Positions 59,127 through 64,000 of a stretch of 64,000 nucleotides of DNA are shown piece by piece. The notes beneath the pieces were generated by a model. It was not told the DNA's origin. It saw only the letters and a program-made list of their open reading frames with translations, and searched no databases. The number at the start of each line of letters is the position of its first letter. The stretch's first letter is position 1. Origin of the DNA: Centrapalus pauciflorus (lineage: Eukaryota; Streptophyta; Magnoliopsida; Asterales; Asteraceae); contig JAANYP010005943.1 in the NCBI GenBank assembly GCA_020465985.1, positions 449,709-513,708 on the forward strand, given 5' to 3'. The position numbers and the translations under genes were made by a program.

Positions 59127-59290
59127 ATGAATTGCAAAACACGGTATTGTTACGTTTCTTTGTATAACCAACTTAAATGGAGACATTCTCTTCAAAATTG
59201 GAAACCTTGCTTTCAAGACACCATAAGATCGTTTGATAACATTTCGAAGCCTTGTAGGTTTTCTTTGCAAATAAATTTTCTTTACAAATA
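59127..59290 (-). pseudogene. PIF/Harbinger transposase fragment, second copy
   Basis: It matches 23650-23822 and includes the same VIKRSYGVLKARFPILK stretch on the minus strand. As at 23572-23793, it is joined to the truncated 3' side of a reverse-strand Helitron, so the fusion happened once and was then copied. Confidence 0.65.
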
Positions 59291-59698
59291 TATTTTTTTA
59301 AATAAAAGTATATAAGATGATATTATTATTTATTATGACCTATTAATTTGTATATTTCTAAATATATATGAAGCGTAATTATTTTCTTATATATTTTTTA
59401 AAATTTTTATTATATAATCTTATAATTAATAAGTTAGTAGATTATTAGATTTTGTTTGATTTGGTTTGAATTTAAAAGTGGATTATATTATATTTGGATA
59501 GATTTAATTAATAAGTTAAGAGAGTATTAGATTCTGTTTGATTTGATTTGAATTTAAAAGTGGATTATATTAGATTTGGATAGATATGATTTAAATTTCT
59601 TTATTATTTTTAAAATCTATAAATGCCACGTGTCGATTCATGGTGACGACACGTGGCTTCACCAGAAATGAGTATAGTTACTCTTTTAATAGTATAGA
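59291..59698 (-). mobile_element. Helitron with intact 5' end, 3' end replaced
   Basis: On the minus strand it starts TCTATACTATTAAAAGAG at 59698, before host T on the plus strand. The G-box inverted repeat (CCACGTGTCG...CGACACGTGG) is at 59627-59657. The usual hairpin-CTAG end is missing; the family sequence gives way to the Harbinger fragment. Confidence 0.75.
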
Positions 59699-60130
59699 TA
59701 GAACTAAGCTTAGATATAGCAAGTACAATATGAAATATATTTGATGTTGTATTAAAACTATTACTGGATGTAAATAAAATAAACTGACAACCAAAATATA
59801 TGTGTGATTATAATGCATTTTTTATTATAATATATAAAAAATAAAGCAAACTTAACAATATCTTTAGATTTTCCAACATAAATTTTAAAAAAAAAGTTAA
59901 AATAGAAAACTTATAATTTCTTATACCAATAAAGCTGACAATAATGGAGATTATAAAATTTTAAACAAACAAACCTCAAATATAATTGTGTGTAGTAATT
60001 TCATGATAAAGTTAAGTATTTTTTTTTTCTTAACAAACAATGCATAAGAGAATATATGTATAGTCTTTCAAAATTAAATATTTTTTTTGTGTAATTGTTT
60101 AATTTGAAAAGGATTAATTTTGAAATAAAT
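59699..60130. other. AT-rich spacer
   Basis: No gene or repeat is recognised before the Helitron-like hairpin at 60131. Confidence 0.5.
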
Positions 60131-60150
60131 CACCCGAGCAACGCACGGGT
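60131..60150 (+). mobile_element. Helitron-type 3' hairpin, terminus eroded
   Basis: CACCCGAGCAACGCACGGGT is a typical plant Helitron terminal hairpin. The expected CTRR end after a short spacer is replaced by ATTCATTAATT, and then the inverted copy of duplicated-segment sequence begins. Confidence 0.5.
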
Positions 60151-60162
60151 ATTCATTAATTC

Positions 60163-60880
60163 CAAAAATGACAAGGATGACTGTTTGCTGCAAAGATTTA
60201 TGTTTTTTAATCTCATTATGGACCTTTGTTGTCATGATGTTGTTAGTAGTCTTGAATTGACAACTAGTGTTTCTGTTTGTTTTTCGCTGCAATTATGTTT
60301 TGTCATTTTGTGATTAGCTAACTAAGTTGGTTGTTATAGATTATGAACTTTCTCATTTAATATATGTTTAGTGGATGCTTACACTTTGTAGGGCTTTGTG
60401 ATGTTGGTTTAATATGCTGAATTCATAGCCTCATTTAGAGTTTGCTTGGCAAGAGATTATGGGAATTTGACCAAAGATAAACTTGGTTAAGAGAATAGAC
60501 TACCTGATATCTCAGTATGCATTTGAATGTGCATTTTAAATGTGATTATTGTGACTCAAGAATGAGAGAATCAATTAAAATGCACATTCAAATGCATACT
60601 GAGATATCAGGTAGTCTATTCTCTTAACCAAGTTTATCTTTGGTCAAATTCCCAGAATCTCTTGCCAAGCAAACTCTAAATGAGGCTATGAATTCAGCAT
60701 ATTAAACCAACATCACAAAGCCCTACAAAGTGTAAGCATCCACTAAACATATATTAAATGAGAAAGTTCATAATCTATAACAACCAACTTAGTTAGCTAA
60801 TCACAAAATGACAAAACATAATTGCAGCGAAAAACAAACAGAAACACTAGTTGTCAATTCAAGACTACTAACAACATCTC
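60163..60880. repeat. palindrome made from duplicated-segment sequence
   Basis: Left arm 60235-60539 and right arm 60576-60880 are inverse complements separated by about 36 bp. Both derive from the sequence at about 11155-11470 (and 30580-30900). The left arm extends further out (to about 60163), into the acidic exon fragment. These are the third and fourth copies of this stretch in the window. Confidence 0.85.
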
Positions 60881-62926
60881 TCTAGACTCTCTCTCTAGAT
60901 TTTCTCTCTCTACTCTCTCTCTAAGTTTTCTCCCAAACCGACCGTCGGATTATCAAGATCTATATGTTATCGGGAAGATCTCGAAGAATACTACAAGATT
61001 ATACATTTGAATGTTCGATTACACACGAAATTGAGGTAAGAATTTACGTTTTAAGCTTTATATATTCGGTTTTTAAAAAGATGAATTCGAAATTAGCATT
61101 TATATGAAATTAAAGTTAGTTTAAACTTGATTTTAACTAGAATATGTATAATATAAGTAAACCTAGGCTTAATATCTAACATATATATGATTTTGGCTTG
61201 AAAATATAAGATTTAAAGCTGTAGATGATGAACAAATTCGAAATGTCAAGAACAAACTCGAAATGCAAGATTAAATTCGAATTTTGTTGCTAGATTCGAA
61301 TCATGGTTCGACTTTAGTCATTAAACTCGAATGGGAGTTGATTTTTAACCATGGTGTTCGAATTTATCTCTTAAATTCGAATAGTGCTTCGATTTTAGCC
61401 TCAAACTCGATTTTAGATTCGAATTTATGATTCTCATTCGACTTTAACCATCAAAATCGAATAGGGTTTCGAATTTAACCCTAAACTTGAAATAGAATTC
61501 GAATTTGCACTCCCTTATTCGAATTTAGTGCATATAATAGCCACATGATTGAATTTAATGCAAAGGATTTGAATTTAGTGATATAAAGTTGAAATCCTAT
61601 TCCCTAAAATTGAATATCTTGAATAAAATACATAAACAACACATAAATAATAAGATGATCATATATATATGATAATATATATATATATATATACACTGAT
61701 CTTTTGAGATTTAATGAATACGAAAGAAAGATCTTGATAAGATTGATGATCGTATAAACAAGATATGAGATTGTGAGACCAAAGACCAACGAACGAGCTT
61801 TGAGCCTATTAATAGAATGAATACTGAATACACTATTCAAATGATATGAATAACAGATTGAGCAACAAGATGGCGAGCATCTGAAAGTCTGACATAAGTC
61901 AGATTGTGGTTCTAATCCACTACAGATTGTGAGCAACAGAGCCAGAGCTAGAAAGTGCAAATAACCAGTAACAGTGAGTTGTAGATTTTACTTTAACTGC
62001 ATATTATGTGAATTGAGACTTTTGTTGCATGATTCTGATTTATTTGGCATTCTGATCTTGAGCTTATTGATATATTGTCATAGTTTATTTACTATGAATT
62101 GTTGAGCTGAGCACTTCTTCTTCTAGATTCGATTCTTTGACGAGTCATTTGATTGTTAAGCTTAACTCCATCACTATTGCTCAGTGTTGGGTTAATGTTA
62201 GGCTTATGATGTGCTGATTTACGCGATGAAAGCACAAAGGGTAGCTAGAGCTGAGCATTCCGATGATATCCATATAGAGCTTTTACTGGTAGCTAGCCCA
62301 GTACGTGGCTGATCCCTACTAATGATGCGTGTGTATGGATTTATCATCATCCGAGCATTCCTTATGAATTTGTCTAAAAGTCTCAAGAGCAACAACAGTT
62401 TTATAACTGGGAGCTGAGCAAAGTCGCGCATCAAAAGAGCATTAATTGGCCAATGTCCCTTCGAGATTGAGCTGTGCATGAGCCTAGTGCAGTGCATATA
62501 GAGCTGAGCCGTGCATGAGCCGAGTGCAGTGCATGTGCTTCCGCGTTCATAATTGCATGTTAAATGTGAAATTCTACATTCTCACTAAGCAATTAAGCTT
62601 ACCCCGTTGTTGCATTATTTTTCAGGTAAAGGCAAAGGATTGGCTGGACCTAGTTCATAGGTCAGGACTTGAAAGAGCTTGAAGTGCATTAGAACCTGTT
62701 CCAATACCTTGGTACTTGATTAAAGATAGAGCTTTGGGGTTCGGGGCTAGTCTCTATTTGTGCTTTGATGTTTTAGTCTAGAAGTCTGCCCCTATCACTT
62801 AAAAATTATCTCTGATTGTAATTAACTTTTATTCCGCAACTGTTAATTTTATCTTAGTTTCCTGATTGATATTGCATTGCTAATGGGACCTAGACTTGAG
62901 ACCTCTGAGAAATCTTGGGTCTCACA
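60881..62926. mobile_element. possible LTR-retroelement remnant
   Basis: It begins with a CTCTCTCTAGA-rich leader, followed by CCGACCGTCGGATT and AGATCTCGAAGA. Such features are common in LTRs or leaders of large plant Ty3/gypsy elements. It ends in GGGTCTCACA at 62917-62926, whose complement TGTGAGACCC is a common LTR start. No gag-pol and no second LTR were found. The interior has a TTCGAA-rich stretch (61230-61600). A low-confidence call; it might also be a non-coding gene. Confidence 0.35.
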
Positions 62927-63616
62927 ATTTTGTTTTCCCTTTGATATATTATATTTTATTAAAATTTGAATATATTATTATGATCGCGTTATTTTAATCA
63001 ACATTCTGGTATAAAATTTGTTATCGTCAGAACTATTTTTATTAGGCAGATATGTATACACCTAACTAATTATTTTATTTCATACATAATATATAATTCT
63101 TTTATTTCTGTGTTATAACATTTGATATATTATATTATACGAAATGACGAATATATCATTATGATCCTCTTCTTCTTTTCTACATTCCAACATAAAATTG
63201 TTTTTTGTCTCAACTATTTTTCAAATGATTTTTTTTATTATTTAGTTAGTTGATCAATCACATTCTTTCCATTTATAAATTTAGATTGAAAGCATAAAAT
63301 GATTCTCAATTGAGATTCACGATTGGTAGCTAATGTTATTTTATTATTTTAAAATAATATATTTATAAAAATACAATTTATCATCCCGCTGCACGGTTGT
63401 ATAACAAATGCCAACAAAATGAATAATACAAGAATATAAGATAGTCAAGGGACCATTTTTGTAATTTGTTTTTCAAATTTTACCAAAAAAGTTAAAAAAG
63501 GAACCATGGAAGGTACCAGAATCCTCCGTATGATTCCAGTACTCACCTCAACTAAATCGCCCCCAAAACCCTAGAGGTTTCCGACTTTCCATTTCTCCGG
63601 TGAATCTACGGCGGCG
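62927..63616. other. upstream region of the HIP gene
   Basis: AT-rich until about 63480, with a hairpin-like ATCCCGCTGCACGG at 63382-63395 that may be an old Helitron end. From 63500 it becomes gene-like: AAACCCTAGAGG at 63569 and TCTCCGGTGAATCTACGGCGGCG directly before the ATG suggest the 5' UTR. Confidence 0.5.
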
Positions 63617-63885
63617 ATGGACGCAGCTAAATTAGAGCAATTGAAGCTATTTATCAGCCAGTGCAAGGCTAATCCCTCCATTCTCAGTGATCCTTCCCTC
63701 TCTTTCTTCCGTGACTATCTTGAAAGGTACATACATTTCTACAATGATGATTTTATATTGTATCTCTCTAGTTCTTGATTAAGTTATTTGTGTTATTGAT
63801 TAATTCTTAGGAAATATGTTTGGTTTTTTATTTCAGCCTCGGAGCTAAACTTCCGTCATCTGCTTACAAGAGTGAATCGAAATCG
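63617..63885 (+). CDS. Hsp70-interacting protein (HIP/FAM10) gene, first two exons, partial
   Basis: Exon 1 (63617-63726) encodes MDAAKLEQLKLFISQCKANP followed by SILSDPSLSFFRDYLE. Exon 2 (63837-63885) continues SLGAKLPSSAYKSESKS. The intron has GT...AG borders (AAAG|GTACAT, TTTCAG|CC) and splits a serine codon, and a second donor follows (TCG|GTACC). This is the N-terminal dimerisation region of plant HIP/FAM10 and TDX-type proteins, which bind Hsp70 through TPR repeats further on. The remainder lies beyond the window. The start is supported by family alignment from memory and by the GGCGGCGATGG context. It is the clearest intact host gene in the window apart from the duplicated one. Confidence 0.85.
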
Positions 63886-64000
63886 GTACCTATTATTTTT
63901 GTTTACTATCAGTATCTTATCGATTATTTTGATTAGTTATAGAATTATATTTATGTATGTAGAAATATTAGTGATCGGTTTAACTTTTGTAAAAGCCGAC

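Noticed and set aside
60095..60313. 72-codon frame and its minus-strand partner near the Helitron hairpin
   Set aside because: They are pieces of the duplicated segment (11394-11540) rejoined to unrelated AT-rich sequence.
62219..62497. 92-codon minus-strand frame as a gene
   Set aside because: It overlaps repeated CATGAGCC(T/G)AGTGCAGTGCAT words (near 62476-62536), lacks splice or family evidence, and sits in a probable retroelement remnant.

Overview
This is nuclear DNA from a flowering plant, most likely a eudicot. It is AT-rich, has spliceosomal introns, and is built mostly of Helitron rolling-circle transposons with nested insertions. No prokaryotic, organellar, rRNA or tRNA feature was seen. 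I could not determine the species.

Layout. (1) 1-2650: AT-rich sequence with little coding signal. (2) 2655-14781 and 24622-34231: two direct copies of one segmental duplication. Each carries an intact single-exon gene of about 397 codons (9536-10729 and 28963-30156). By eye the two proteins differ at one residue. The first half of each copy is packed with small non-autonomous Helitrons that start TCTATACTAT and end in a hairpin plus CTAG. Copy 2 has lost about 1.9 kb upstream of its gene and about 0.7 kb further out. (3) 14782 to about 22500 (+ strand): Helitron A, carrying exon fragments of a MAP3K-epsilon-like kinase, a type II vacuolar H+-pyrophosphatase, a PHD-finger protein and an IRE-type AGC kinase. 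(4) 23500-24620: a PIF/Harbinger transposase remnant, a truncated Helitron and an inverted copy of 13560-14110. (5) 34301-57975 (- strand): Helitron B, a relative of A in inverted orientation. It was split by a hAT-like element (39354-40616) and by a second Helitron (41875-55870). That inner Helitron carries fragments of subtilase, ribosomal protein L5, BARD1 and perhaps a SUGP1-like gene. It was in turn hit by a young Ty1/copia retrotransposon (50881-55455) that keeps both LTRs, its PBS, its PPT and a 5-bp target duplication. (6) 58075-59043: a hAT element with an 8-bp target duplication. (7) 59127-62930: a Harbinger and Helitron remnant, a 300-bp-arm palindrome made from part of the duplicated segment, and a TTCGAA-rich retroelement-like stretch. 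(8) 63617 to the end: the first two exons of a HIP/FAM10 (Hsp70-interacting protein) gene.

Probable functional host genes are the two copies of the 397-codon gene and the HIP/FAM10 gene. Nearly everything else is mobile DNA or captured, broken gene pieces. The most unusual aspect is the layered history that can be read directly: a Helitron empty site in the duplicate, four nesting levels in Helitron B, exon cargo from several unrelated genes, and repair scars (a templated filler and a microhomology deletion) that separate the two duplicate copies.
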